A stretch of DNA of 64,000 nucleotides from Paracoccus marinaquae. Lineage in GTDB: Bacteria > Pseudomonadota > Alphaproteobacteria > Rhodobacterales > Rhodobacteraceae. The notes beneath the pieces were generated by a model. It had not been told where the DNA came from, ran no database searches, and saw nothing but the letters and a program-made list of their open reading frames with translations. Location of the stretch: NCBI RefSeq assembly GCF_018860165.1, contig NZ_JAHKNG010000011.1, positions 45,732 to 109,731 of the forward strand, given 5' to 3'. Positions within the stretch are counted from its first letter, which is position 1; the number at the start of each line of letters is the position of its first letter. Below are positions 44,664 to 52,803 of this stretch, in pieces. The position numbers and the translations under genes were made by a program.

Positions 44664-47051
44664 ATGAAATTCACCCTTTCCTGGCTCAGGGAACATCTCG
44701 ACACCCCCGCAAGCCTCGCCCAGATCACCGAGGCCCTGACCGATCTCGGCCTCGAGGTCGAAGAGGTCGCCGATCCCGCCTCCAGGCTGAAAACCTTCAC
44801 TCTCGCCAAGGTGTTGCAGGCCGAACCGCATCCCGATGCCGACCGGCTGCGGGTCTGCCGCGTGCTGACCGACGAGGGCGAGAAACAGATCGTCTGCGGC
44901 GCCCCCAACGCGCGTGCGGGCATCACCGTGGTTCTCGCCAAGCCCGGCGATTACGTCCCCGGCATCGACACCACGCTGGGCGTCGGCCGGATCCGCGGCG
45001 TCGAAAGCCACGGCATGATGGCTTCCGAGCGCGAGCTGGAACTGTCGGACGAACATGACGGCATCATCGAACTGCCCTCGGGCGAGGTCGGCCAGCGCTT
45101 CACCGACTGGCTGGCCGCGAACGCGCCCGACAGGATCGACCCGATGATCTATATCAAGATCACCCCGAACCGCCCCGACGCGCTTGGCGTCCGCGGCATC
45201 GCCCGCGATCTGGCCGCGCGCGGTCTGGGCAGCCTGAAACCCCTCCGCGCGGCTGAGGTCGAGGCCAAATTTCCCTGTCCGGTCAAGGTCACGATCTCGC
45301 CGGAAGTCGCTGAAAAGGTGCCGTTCTTCAGTGGTCGTCTGGTGCGCGGCGTCAGCAACGGCCCCAGCCCCGCCTGGCTGCAGAAACGCCTGAGGGCGAT
45401 CGGGCTGCGGCCGATCAGCGCCCTGGTCGATATCACCAATTTCTTCACCTATGACCTCAACCGCCCGCTGCATGTCTTCGACGCGGCCAGGGTCAGCGGC
45501 GATCTGACCCTGCGCGCCGCGCGCGAGGGCGAACAGATCGTCGCGCTGGACGACAAGACCTATGCCATGCCCGAGGGCGCGGTCGTCATCTGCGACGAGA
45601 ACGGCCCCGAAAGCATCGCCGGCATCATGGGCGGCGTGGCCTCGGGCTCGACCGGGGCGACCACGGATGTCTTCATCGAGGCGGCCTATTTCGACCCGAT
45701 CAGCACCGCCGCGACCGGCCGGGCGCTGCGCGTCAACTCGGATGCCCGCTATCGCTTCGAGCGTGGAATCGACCCGAATTTCACGCTGCATGGTCTTGAT
45801 CTGGCAACGCAAATGGTCATCGACCTGTGCGGCGGTGAGGCGTCCGAGGTTGTCACCGCCGGCGCCGTTCCCGCCAGCGACCGTGCCTATCGGCTGAACC
45901 CGGCCCGCACCGCCAGCCTTGTCGGCCTCGACATCCCCGAGGCGACGCAGCGCGCCACGCTGGAGGCCCTGGGCTTCCGGATGGAGGGCGACATGGCGCA
46001 GGTGCCAAGCTGGCGCCCCGACATTCTGGGCGAGGCCGATCTGGTCGAGGAAATCGCCCGCATCGCCAGCCTGACCCGGCTTGAGGGCAAGCCGCTGCCG
46101 CGCCCGCAGCCCGGCGTGCCGAAGCCGATCCTGACGCCGTTGCAGATCCGCGAGAAGGCGGCCCGCCGTCAGGCCGCGGCCCTGGGCTATAACGAATGCG
46201 TCACCTACAGCTTCATCGACCAGGCGGCGGCGACCCTGTTCGGTGGCGGCGCCGATGCCGTCCGGGTGGAAAATCCGATCAGCAGCGAGATGACGCATCT
46301 GCGGCCCGACCTGCTGCCCGGGCTTCTGGCCGCTGCCGCCCGCAATCAGGCGCGCGGATTCGCCGATCTTGCCCTGTTCGAGATCGGCCCGGTCTTCGCC
46401 GGCGGCGAGCCGGGCGAGCAGGCCACGCAGCTGACCGGCCTTCTGGTCGGCGCCAGTGCCGCGCGCGATCCCTTCGGCAGTCGCCGCAAGGTCGATCTCT
46501 ACGATGCCAAGGCCGATGCCGAGGCGGTGCTGGCGGCGATCGGGGCGCCCGCCCGGGCGCAGATCAACCGCAAGCTGGACGGCTGGTGGCATCCGGGCCG
46601 GGCGGGCAATATCGCGCTTGGCCCGAATGTGCTGGCCAGTTTCGGCGAGGTCCATCCAAAGGTGCTGCGCGATCTCGACGTGAAGGGTTCCGCCGTGGCC
46701 TTTACCATCCGCATCGCCAATGTGCCTTTCCCGAAGTCGCAGATGGCAAGCCGGCCGGCGCTTGATATCTCGGAACTGCAGGCGGTCGAGCGTGACTTCG
46801 CCTTCGTCGTGGACGGGCAGGTCGAGGCCCTGGCGCTGGTCAATGCCGCGCAGGGTGCCGACAAGGCATTGATCGAGCGGGTGACGGTCTTCGACCAGTT
46901 CACCGGACTGGAAGGTGGCAAGAAGTCCATCGCCATCACCGCCCGGCTGCAACCGCGCGACAGGACCCTGACCGATGCCGAGATCGAGGCGGTCAGCCGG
47001 AAGATCGTCGAGAAGGTCCAGAAGGCCACGGGCGGCGTCCTGCGCAGCTGA
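44664..47051 (+). CDS. pheT: Phenylalanyl-tRNA synthetase beta subunit
   Basis: A 795-residue PheT. The order is: an N-terminal MKFTLSWLREHL, an EMAP-like tRNA-binding domain (about residues 40-150, HPDADRLRVC and GAPNARAG), the B3/B4 editing domain with RLVRGVSNGPSP, B5 with RPDILGEADLVEEIARI, and the C-terminal anticodon-binding FDX-ACB domain (ERDFAFVVD, VTVFDQF). It charges tRNA-Phe with the alpha subunit, whose gene pheS is not adjacent. ATG 44664 is chosen over an upstream frame start. Confidence 0.97.
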   Translation: MKFTLSWLREHLDTPASLAQITEALTDLGLEVEEVADPASRLKTFTLAKVLQAEPHPDADRLRVCRVLTDEGEKQIVCGAPNARAGITVVLAKPGDYVPGIDTTLGVGRIRGVESHGMMASERELELSDEHDGIIELPSGEVGQRFTDWLAANAPDRIDPMIYIKITPNRPDALGVRGIARDLAARGLGSLKPLRAAEVEAKFPCPVKVTISPEVAEKVPFFSGRLVRGVSNGPSPAWLQKRLRAIGLRPISALVDITNFFTYDLNRPLHVFDAARVSGDLTLRAAREGEQIVALDDKTYAMPEGAVVICDENGPESIAGIMGGVASGSTGATTDVFIEAAYFDPISTAATGRALRVNSDARYRFERGIDPNFTLHGLDLATQMVIDLCGGEASEVVTAGAVPASDRAYRLNPARTASLVGLDIPEATQRATLEALGFRMEGDMAQVPSWRPDILGEADLVEEIARIASLTRLEGKPLPRPQPGVPKPILTPLQIREKAARRQAAALGYNECVTYSFIDQAAATLFGGGADAVRVENPISSEMTHLRPDLLPGLLAAAARNQARGFADLALFEIGPVFAGGEPGEQATQLTGLLVGASAARDPFGSRRKVDLYDAKADAEAVLAAIGAPARAQINRKLDGWWHPGRAGNIALGPNVLASFGEVHPKVLRDLDVKGSAVAFTIRIANVPFPKSQMASRPALDISELQAVERDFAFVVDGQVEALALVNAAQGADKALIERVTVFDQFTGLEGGKKSIAITARLQPRDRTLTDAEIEAVSRKIVEKVQKATGGVLRS

Positions 47052-47077
47052 AACCGCTGCCGCCCCGCAGCTTTAAC

Positions 47078-47105
47078 AGGCCCGCCATGGCGACATGGCG
47101 GGCCT
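47078..47105 (+). terminator. Hairpin after pheT
   Basis: AGGCCCGCCATG (47078-47089) pairs perfectly over 12 bp with CATGGCGGGCCT (47094-47105) around a GCGA tetraloop, 27 bp past the pheT stop. No U run follows; it may terminate or protect the mRNA end. Confidence 0.6.
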
Positions 47106-47236
47106 CTGCTTCGCCCGGGGTCAGGATGCGCGCCGATGCCGTCTTGCATCTCCGGATATTCTGAGGTTTTTAGTCGGCTGTTCGCGGCGACCCGCAGGCA
47201 ATCGGGCGCAACATCCTGACCGGCAAGGAGAAGAAG

Positions 47237-48136
47237 ATGAGGGCATTGATCTGCGCGGTGGCTCTGGCCATTCCGGGCACCGTTGGCGCGGCCGAGGTCA
47301 GCATCGCGACCGCGACCGGTGAGGCCCGCGTCGAACAGGCGCCGCAGCCCGTGGCGGTGCTGGACATGGCCGCCATCGACACGCTGGCGGCTCTGGGGGT
47401 CAAGGTGGATGGCGTTCCCGAATTCCAGCCCCCCGCCTATCTGGATGAGGTAATGGCCGATGGCGCCGGCATCGGCACCCTGTTCGAGCCGGATTTCGAG
47501 GCGCTGGCCGCCATGGCGCCGCAGCTGATCATAGCCGGCGGGCGGTCGCAGACGCAGGTCGAGCCGCTTTCGGCCATCGCGCCGACCATCGACATGACGA
47601 TTTCGGGCGCCGACCTGGTCGCCGAGGCCCAGGCCCGGATCGCGGCCTATGGCGCGATCTTCGACAGGTCCGATGAGGCCGCTGAACTGGAGGCACGGCT
47701 GAACCGCCGCATCACCGAGGCCCGGGACGCGGTCGCGGGCAAGGGCGATGCGATGATCCTGATGACCAATGGCAGCAAGATTTCGGTCTTCGGGGCCAAT
47801 TCGCGCTTTGGCTGGCTGCATCAGCGGCTGGACCTGCCCGAGGCGCATGCCGATCTGGCCGAGAACACGCATGGCGAGGCCGTGTCCTTCGAATTCGTCG
47901 CCGATGCCGATCCCGACTGGCTGCTGGTGATCGATCGCGGTGCCGCGGTCGGTCAGGGGGGCGAGGCGGCCTCGGCCACGCTGGACAATCCGCTGATCGC
48001 GGCGACGACGGCGGGCCGAAGCGGCCAGATCGTCTATCTGGACAGCGCCGCCCTGTATCTGGCCGATGGCGGTTTTCAGTCGGTGATGATCACGCTGGGC
48101 CTTGTGATCGACGCCTTTTCCGCCGCCGGCAGTTGA
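47237..48136 (+). CDS. Siderophore ABC transporter substrate-binding protein
   Basis: A 299-residue periplasmic binding protein with a signal peptide of about 18 residues (ending GTVGAAE). AVLDMAAIDTLAALGVKVDGVP and LIIAGGRSQTQVEPLSAIAPTID match the CeuA/YclQ/FatB group that binds ferric catecholate or similar siderophores. GGFQSVMITLGLVIDAF closes the C-terminal lobe. It leads a four-gene ABC importer operon. No TonB receptor gene is present. Confidence 0.88.
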   Translation: MRALICAVALAIPGTVGAAEVSIATATGEARVEQAPQPVAVLDMAAIDTLAALGVKVDGVPEFQPPAYLDEVMADGAGIGTLFEPDFEALAAMAPQLIIAGGRSQTQVEPLSAIAPTIDMTISGADLVAEAQARIAAYGAIFDRSDEAAELEARLNRRITEARDAVAGKGDAMILMTNGSKISVFGANSRFGWLHQRLDLPEAHADLAENTHGEAVSFEFVADADPDWLLVIDRGAAVGQGGEAASATLDNPLIAATTAGRSGQIVYLDSAALYLADGGFQSVMITLGLVIDAFSAAGS

Positions 48137-48137
48137 G

Positions 48138-49097
48138 ATGCGCCTTGCCGCGATCACCCTCTGCCTGCTGCTGCTGGTCCTGCTGAGCCTGATGATCGGG
48201 GCCGCCGGTCCGGGGGGCGGGCTTGATTCCGGGGTGGTCATGTCGGTCAGCCGCATTCCCCGCACCCTCGCCGCGCTTCTGGCCGGGGCGGGGCTGGCGC
48301 TGAGCGGCGCGGTGGTGCAACTGGCGGTGCAGAACCGGCTGGTCGAGCCGGGGCTGACCGGAACGCCCGAGGCGGCGATGATCGGGCTTCTGCTGATCAC
48401 GCTGCTGGCGCCGGCTTCGCCGCTGATGGTCAAGATGGCCGTCGCGTCGCTGGCGGCCCTGATCGGGACCCTCGGATTTCTGCTGCTGGCGCAGCATGTG
48501 CCGCGGCAGGACCCGATGCTGCTGCCGCTGGTCGGGATGATCTATGGCGGCGTGCTGGGCACCGGCGGAATCCTTGGCTCGGGCGCCACATGGATCGCCT
48601 GGAACGCCGATCTGGTGCAGTATCTGGGCAGCTGGCAGACGGGCGAATTCTCGGGCGTGCTGCGCGGGCGCTATGAGCTGCTGTGGCTGATCGCGGCTCT
48701 GGGCGGGCTTCTGTACCTTGCCGCCGACCGGATCACCCTGCTGGGCATGGGCGAGGATCACGCCCGCAGCCTGGGGCTGAACGCCCGGCAGACGCTGCTT
48801 CTGGGGCTGGGCATCGTCTCGGCCACCATCGCGGCGGTGGTGGTGACGGTCGGGGCGATGCCGTTCGTGGGCCTGATCGTTCCCAATCTCGTCTCGCGCT
48901 GGCGTGGCGACAACCTGCGCGCCAACCTGCCCTTGATCGCGCTTCTGGGCGCGGCCCTGATGCTGGCCGCCGATATCCTCGGGCGGGTGATCCGCTGGCC
49001 CTACGAGATCCCGGCCTCGACCATTTTCGCGGTGGCCGGGGCGGGGCTGTTCCTGTGGCTGATCCATGCGGCGCCGCGGCAGGCGGGGCGGACGTGA
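48138..49097 (+). CDS. Siderophore ABC transporter permease 1 (YclN/CeuB-like)
   Basis: A 319-residue FecCD-type permease with about nine membrane segments. SRIPRTLAALLAGAGLALSGAVVQ is the family N-terminal signature, and the coupling loop has VGLIVPNLVSRWRGDNLRANLP. It starts one base after the binding-protein stop and overlaps the second permease by GTGA. Confidence 0.9.
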   Translation: MRLAAITLCLLLLVLLSLMIGAAGPGGGLDSGVVMSVSRIPRTLAALLAGAGLALSGAVVQLAVQNRLVEPGLTGTPEAAMIGLLLITLLAPASPLMVKMAVASLAALIGTLGFLLLAQHVPRQDPMLLPLVGMIYGGVLGTGGILGSGATWIAWNADLVQYLGSWQTGEFSGVLRGRYELLWLIAALGGLLYLAADRITLLGMGEDHARSLGLNARQTLLLGLGIVSATIAAVVVTVGAMPFVGLIVPNLVSRWRGDNLRANLPLIALLGAALMLAADILGRVIRWPYEIPASTIFAVAGAGLFLWLIHAAPRQAGRT

Positions 49098-50038
49098 CCC
49101 TGCGCAGACTTGGCCTTCTGTCGGCCGCGCTGGCCTTGGGCGTCGCCCTGTTCCTGTTCTGGGGGCTGCGCGCGCCGCAGGGCTTCATCCTGTCGCTGCG
49201 CTCGACCAAGCTGGCGGCGCTGCTGCTGGTCGGCGGATCGGTCGGCGCGGCCACGGTGATGTTCCAGACCGTGACCACCAACCGGCTTCTGACCCCCGGC
49301 ATCGTCGGCTTCGATTCGCTTTTCGTGCTGCTGCAGACGACGCTGGTGCTGACGCTTGGCGGGGCGGGCTATGCGGGGCTGCCGCCGATTCCGAAATTCC
49401 TGATCGAGACTGCCTGCCTGACCGGCGCCGCGATGCTGCTGTTCGGCTGGGTGCTGCGCCGGGACGCGGATGACATGACCAAGCTGGTGCTGACCGGGGT
49501 GATCTTCGGCGTGCTGATGCGCGGGCTGGCGGGGTTCATGCAGCGCATTCTGGACCCCTCGGAATTCGCCATCGTCCAGCAGGCCAGCTTTGCCACCTTC
49601 GCCGGTGTCGATCCGCTGATGCTGGCGATCGCGCTGCCGGTCTTTCTGGCCGCTCTGGCGCTGTCCTTGTGGCTGGCGCCGGCGCTGGATGTGGCCGCAC
49701 TGGGGCGCACCGCCGCGCTGTCTCTGGGGGTCGATCACGGCCGGCTGGCCCTGGCGACGCTTGGCCTGATTTCGGTGCTGGTCGCGGTGGCGACGGCGCT
49801 GGCCGGGCCGATGACCTTTCTCGGGCTGCTGGCCGCCTCGCTGGGGGCGGCGGCGATCCGGCGGCACGAACATCGCCTGCTGATCCCCGCCGCCGCCCTG
49901 ACCGGCGCCCTGATCCTCGTGGCCGGGCAGTTCGTCTTCGAGCGGCTTCTGGGCCTGCAATCCACGCTGGCCGTCATCGTCGAGTTCTTCGGCGGCCTGC
50001 TGTTCCTTGCCCTCGTGCTGAAAAGGCGCACCGGATGA
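49094..50038 (+). CDS. Siderophore ABC transporter permease 2 (YclO/CeuC-like)
   Basis: A 314-residue FecCD-type permease. RSTKLAALLLVGGSVGAATVMFQTVT is the matching signature, and the C-terminal ALAGPMTFLGLLAASLGAAAIRRHEHRLL contains the coupling helix. The start is GTG at 49094 in the overlap with the first permease; the stop overlaps the ATPase gene as ATGA (50035-50038). It forms the heteromeric channel with permease 1. Confidence 0.9.
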   Translation: MTLRRLGLLSAALALGVALFLFWGLRAPQGFILSLRSTKLAALLLVGGSVGAATVMFQTVTTNRLLTPGIVGFDSLFVLLQTTLVLTLGGAGYAGLPPIPKFLIETACLTGAAMLLFGWVLRRDADDMTKLVLTGVIFGVLMRGLAGFMQRILDPSEFAIVQQASFATFAGVDPLMLAIALPVFLAALALSLWLAPALDVAALGRTAALSLGVDHGRLALATLGLISVLVAVATALAGPMTFLGLLAASLGAAAIRRHEHRLLIPAAALTGALILVAGQFVFERLLGLQSTLAVIVEFFGGLLFLALVLKRRTG

Positions 50039-50796
50039 TCCAGATCGAGAACCTGACCCTGCAGCGCGACGGCCAGCCGATCCTGACCGGGGTCGAGACG
50101 ACCATCCCCGCGACCGGCCTCACGGCGCTGATCGGCCCCAACGGTGCCGGCAAGTCCACGCTGCTGCACGGGCTGGCCGGGCTGCTGCCGCCGGCCGCGG
50201 GGCGGGTGCTGGTCAACGGCATCGACATCGCCTCCGCCCGCCCGGCCGAACGGGCGCTTCGTGTCGCGCTGCTGACCCAGAACCCGCTGCTGGTCCCGCG
50301 GCTGAGCGTCCGCGACCTGATCGGTTTCGGGCGCTGGCCGCATCACCGCGGCCGGCCCCGGCAGGAGGATCGCGATCACGTCGACGAGGCGCTGCGGGTC
50401 TTCGACCTGAGCGCACTGGAACATCGCAGCCTCGACAGCCTGTCGGGCGGCCAGCGCCAGCGCGCCTATGTCGCAATGGCCCACGCCCAGGCGACGCCCT
50501 GGATGCTGCTGGACGAGCCGCTTTCGGCGCTGGATCCGCGCTATGCCCGCGACATCATGGAACGGCTGCACCGCCTGTCACGCCCCGGCGAGGGCGCACG
50601 CGGCGTGGTCATCGTGCTGCACGATCTGGGCATGGCCGCGCGCTATGCCGATTGGGTGGTCACGTTGCGCGACGGCCGGCTGGTGCGTTCGGGACCGCGG
50701 CCCGAGGTAATGACCACCGAGGCACTCAGCGCGCTGTTCGAGACCGGCCTTGCGGTCGATGAATGCCGCGGCCGGCCGGTGGTGCTACCGGTCTGA
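50035..50796 (+). CDS. Siderophore ABC transporter ATP-binding protein (YclP/CeuD-like)
   Basis: A 253-residue ATPase. Walker A is GPNGAGKST (residues 34-42), the signature LSGGQRQRAYVAMA, and Walker B MLLDEPLSALD; the H-loop is LHDLGMAA. It drives import through the two permeases. The operon ends here; an inverted repeat follows at 50823-50864. Confidence 0.94.
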   Translation: MIQIENLTLQRDGQPILTGVETTIPATGLTALIGPNGAGKSTLLHGLAGLLPPAAGRVLVNGIDIASARPAERALRVALLTQNPLLVPRLSVRDLIGFGRWPHHRGRPRQEDRDHVDEALRVFDLSALEHRSLDSLSGGQRQRAYVAMAHAQATPWMLLDEPLSALDPRYARDIMERLHRLSRPGEGARGVVIVLHDLGMAARYADWVVTLRDGRLVRSGPRPEVMTTEALSALFETGLAVDECRGRPVVLPV

Positions 50797-50822
50797 GCGC
50801 ATGGGTCGGGAAGGATCGACCG

Positions 50823-50864
50823 GCTGACGGTTGGCTCTGGACGTTCCCGGAACTAACCGTCAGC
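50823..50864. repeat. Inverted repeat after the siderophore operon
   Basis: GCTGACGGTT (50823-50832) and AACCGTCAGC (50855-50864) are perfect 10-bp arms with a 22-bp spacer. The spacer contains a second palindrome, GTTCCCGGAAC (50843-50853). No U tract follows. It could end the operon or serve as an operator for the next gene, 57 bp downstream. Confidence 0.5.
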
Positions 50865-50920
50865 TTCAGACAGGTTATCGCTGCGACAGCACCGATTCAC
50901 AAAGGTAAAGGAAGAAAACC

Positions 50921-51271
50921 ATGCGCAATACCATCATGATCGCCGCCATCCTGACCCTGCCATCTGCGTCAGCGATGGCTGATACCTCGCTTGCGATTAC
51001 CTTTGATCTTGATGGGGCCGATGTTGCGACCACCACCTATGACTGCGGCCCCGACACGACCCTTGCGGTGAAATACATAACCTCCGAGGCCAATGCCCTG
51101 GCGCTTCTGCCGGTTGAGGGCGCGGAACGCGTGTTTGCCGGGGTGGTGGCCGCATCGGGATCGCGCTACGTTTCCGGGCCATATGAATGGTGGGCAGATG
51201 GCGAAACGGCCATGCTGACCGATCTCATCGCGGATAAAATGATCCTCGAATGCGAGGCCAGTCAGCAGTAG
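50921..51271 (+). CDS. MliC-family lysozyme inhibitor-like protein
   Basis: A 116-residue exported protein with a signal peptide ending near SASAMAD. The mature part has the MliC/PliC pattern: YDCGPDTTLAVKYI, LALLPVEG, then VVAASGSRYVSGPYEWWADGETAML, where the SGxRY-x4-xxWWxxG loop enters the lysozyme active site in known inhibitors. No lipobox is seen, so it is probably free in the periplasm. A hairpin follows at 51277. Confidence 0.78.
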   Translation: MRNTIMIAAILTLPSASAMADTSLAITFDLDGADVATTTYDCGPDTTLAVKYITSEANALALLPVEGAERVFAGVVAASGSRYVSGPYEWWADGETAMLTDLIADKMILECEASQQ

Positions 51272-51276
51272 AAAAC

Positions 51277-51330
51277 CTCGCCCCGATCCGCGTCAGAGCC
51301 GAGGCCGCGGGATCGGGTGTCCGGGGCGAG
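51277..51330 (+). terminator. Hairpin after the MliC-like gene
   Basis: CTCGCCCCG (51277-51285) pairs with CGGGGCGAG (51322-51330), and the intervening GATCCGCG/CGCGGGATC can extend the stem with a one-base bulge. TTATCCTTTT follows. It starts five bases after the stop codon. Confidence 0.62.
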
Positions 51331-51429
51331 TTATCCTTTTCCACGTTTCCGTTTGCGCGTGAGCCATTCGCGTTTGTCGCGCCTGTCGCCATCCCGGGAA
51401 CGGTCACCGCCTTGCCGCCGATCACCTTT

Positions 51430-51473
51430 CGTCAGGTATCAGAAAAACATGGCAAAAACCTGATGGCCTGACG
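51430..51473. repeat. Large inverted repeat between mliC-like gene and tRNA-Gly
   Basis: CGTCAGG (51430-51436) pairs with CCTGACG (51467-51473), and inside it ATCAG (51438-51442) pairs with CTGAT (51460-51464). The loop is A-rich (two A5 runs). It lies 49 bp downstream of the leftward tRNA gene and may end its transcript; the A runs read as U runs on that strand, within the loop. Confidence 0.45.
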
Positions 51474-51521
51474 GGGTGCGTAAACAATACTCCGCAAGCC
51501 ACTGAAGTTTCATGAGGATGG

Positions 51522-51595
51522 TGGAGCGGGTGATGGGAATCGAACCCACGTATTCAGCTTGGAAGGCTGCTGCTCTACCATTGAGCTACACCCGC
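51522..51595 (-). tRNA. tRNA-Gly (TCC)
   Basis: Read leftward the sequence starts GCGGGTGTAGCTCAATGG, with D-loop residues AATGGTAGAGC, an anticodon loop CTTCCAA (anticodon TCC), a T arm with GTGGGTTCGATTCCCAT, and an encoded CCA (51522-51524). The acceptor stem GCGGGTG/CACCCGC pairs fully. The length is 74 bases with CCA. Confidence 0.97.
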
Positions 51596-51634
51596 ATGGC
51601 CCCTCGTATAAGCGGGGCCGGGCCGCGGCGCAAG

Positions 51635-52237
51635 CTATCCGATGCCGCGCTGCGCCAGTGCCGCGCGCAGGTTCGGCGCGCCGGTGAACAGGATTGCGTC
51701 CATGCCGACGGCTCGCGCGCCGTCGATATTGGCGGGGCTGTCGTCGATGAAGATGCAGTCACCCGGCGCGATGGCGTTGCGCCCGGTCAGTGTCAGATAG
51801 ATTTCGGGTCCGGGTTTCAACAGGCCCTCGATCCCCGAAACCGCGATGTCCTCGAACAGGGTTTCAAGCCGGGGCCAGCCCGCCAGTGCGGCGGGCCAGT
51901 TGTCCGCCGCCCAGTTGGTGATCGCGAACAGCCGGTGGCCTGCAAGCCGCAAGGCCTCTGCAATCTCCCAACTGCCGGGCACGGCCTCGGTGATCGTGGC
52001 CCCGAAACGTTCGGCATAGCCCTGCAACGGGCGGGCATCCGCCCCGTGCGCGGCGCCGGCCGCGGCCAACCCGTCCCGCAGGCTGCGCCCGCCGTCCTGA
52101 AGGCGGTTCCAGTCGTGAAAGCCGATCCGCGTCATCCAGTCGCGCAGGGCCTCGGGACTTTCGAAATGTCCGTCGAAAGCGCGTTCGGGGGCCCAGTGGA
52201 TCAGCACCTGGCCAAGGTCGAAGACGATATGTTTCAT
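51635..52237 (-). CDS. HAD family phosphatase
   Basis: A 200-residue haloacid dehalogenase-type hydrolase. Motif I is FDLGQVLIHW, where the usual DxD aspartate pair is reduced to D-x-G; motif II is AITNWAAD, the lysine is in GLLKPGPEIY, and motif III is CIFIDDSPANIDGA. The replaced second Asp is typical of the YihX/epoxide hydrolase-like subgroup. The substrate is unknown. It overlaps tadA by ATGA (52234-52237). Confidence 0.86.
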   Translation of the reverse strand: MKHIVFDLGQVLIHWAPERAFDGHFESPEALRDWMTRIGFHDWNRLQDGGRSLRDGLAAAGAAHGADARPLQGYAERFGATITEAVPGSWEIAEALRLAGHRLFAITNWAADNWPAALAGWPRLETLFEDIAVSGIEGLLKPGPEIYLTLTGRNAIAPGDCIFIDDSPANIDGARAVGMDAILFTGAPNLRAALAQRGIG

Positions 52238-52683
52238 CGGCGTGTCCCGAAAAAGGATTGCAGCAGGGCGCGGGCGGGCGCGGCATCGATGCCGTCATAG
52301 ACCTGCGGGCGGTGATGGCATTGCGGGTGATCGAAGACCCGCGCGCCATGTGCCACGCCGCCCATGCGCGGGTCCGAGGCCGCGTAATACAGCGTCGCTA
52401 TCCGCGCGGCCGAGATGGCGGCGGCGCACATCGGGCAGGGCTCCAGTGTCACCCACAGCCTGTGGCCGGGCAGCCGCTCGGATCCGGCGGCGGCGCAGGC
52501 GTCGCGGATCGCCAGGATCTCGGCATGCGCCGTCGGATCGGAAAGTTCGCGGGTGCGGTTTCCGGCGGCGGCCACCACCCGGCCATGGGGGTCGACCAGC
52601 ACGGCGCCCACCGGCACCTCGCCGCGATCCGCGGCGGCCCGCGCCTCGGCCAGAGCCGCGGCCATATGCGATGTGAATGCCAT
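52234..52683 (-). CDS. tadA: tRNA adenosine(34) deaminase
   Basis: A 149-residue cytidine-deaminase-fold enzyme. Zinc and catalytic motifs are His53-Ala-Glu55 and PCPMC (residues 82-86). NRTRELSDPTAHAEI and ASDPRMGGVAHG match TadA, which converts A34 to inosine in tRNA-Arg(ACG). ATG 52683 is preferred to upstream frame starts. The divergent rluB-type gene starts 120 bp away. Confidence 0.92.
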   Translation of the reverse strand: MAFTSHMAAALAEARAAADRGEVPVGAVLVDPHGRVVAAAGNRTRELSDPTAHAEILAIRDACAAAGSERLPGHRLWVTLEPCPMCAAAISAARIATLYYAASDPRMGGVAHGARVFDHPQCHHRPQVYDGIDAAPARALLQSFFGTRR

Positions 52684-52803
52684 GCCCGCTTGTCGCAAGG
52701 GCGCGGGGGCGGCGCAAGCGGGCAAAAGAATCCTTCCCCCCAGCGGTGCAAGCGCGTAGAAGGCCGGCTTTGCCACCGCAGCGATGCGCAGGAGACATTC
52801 GCC

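Noticed and set aside
51250..51471. 73-codon frame between the MliC-like gene and tRNA-Gly
   Set aside because: It starts inside the MliC-like gene, runs through a terminator hairpin and shows no domain.
51522..51595. Prophage or island attachment at tRNA-Gly
   Set aside because: No integrase, no second copy of the tRNA 3' end, and housekeeping genes on both sides.
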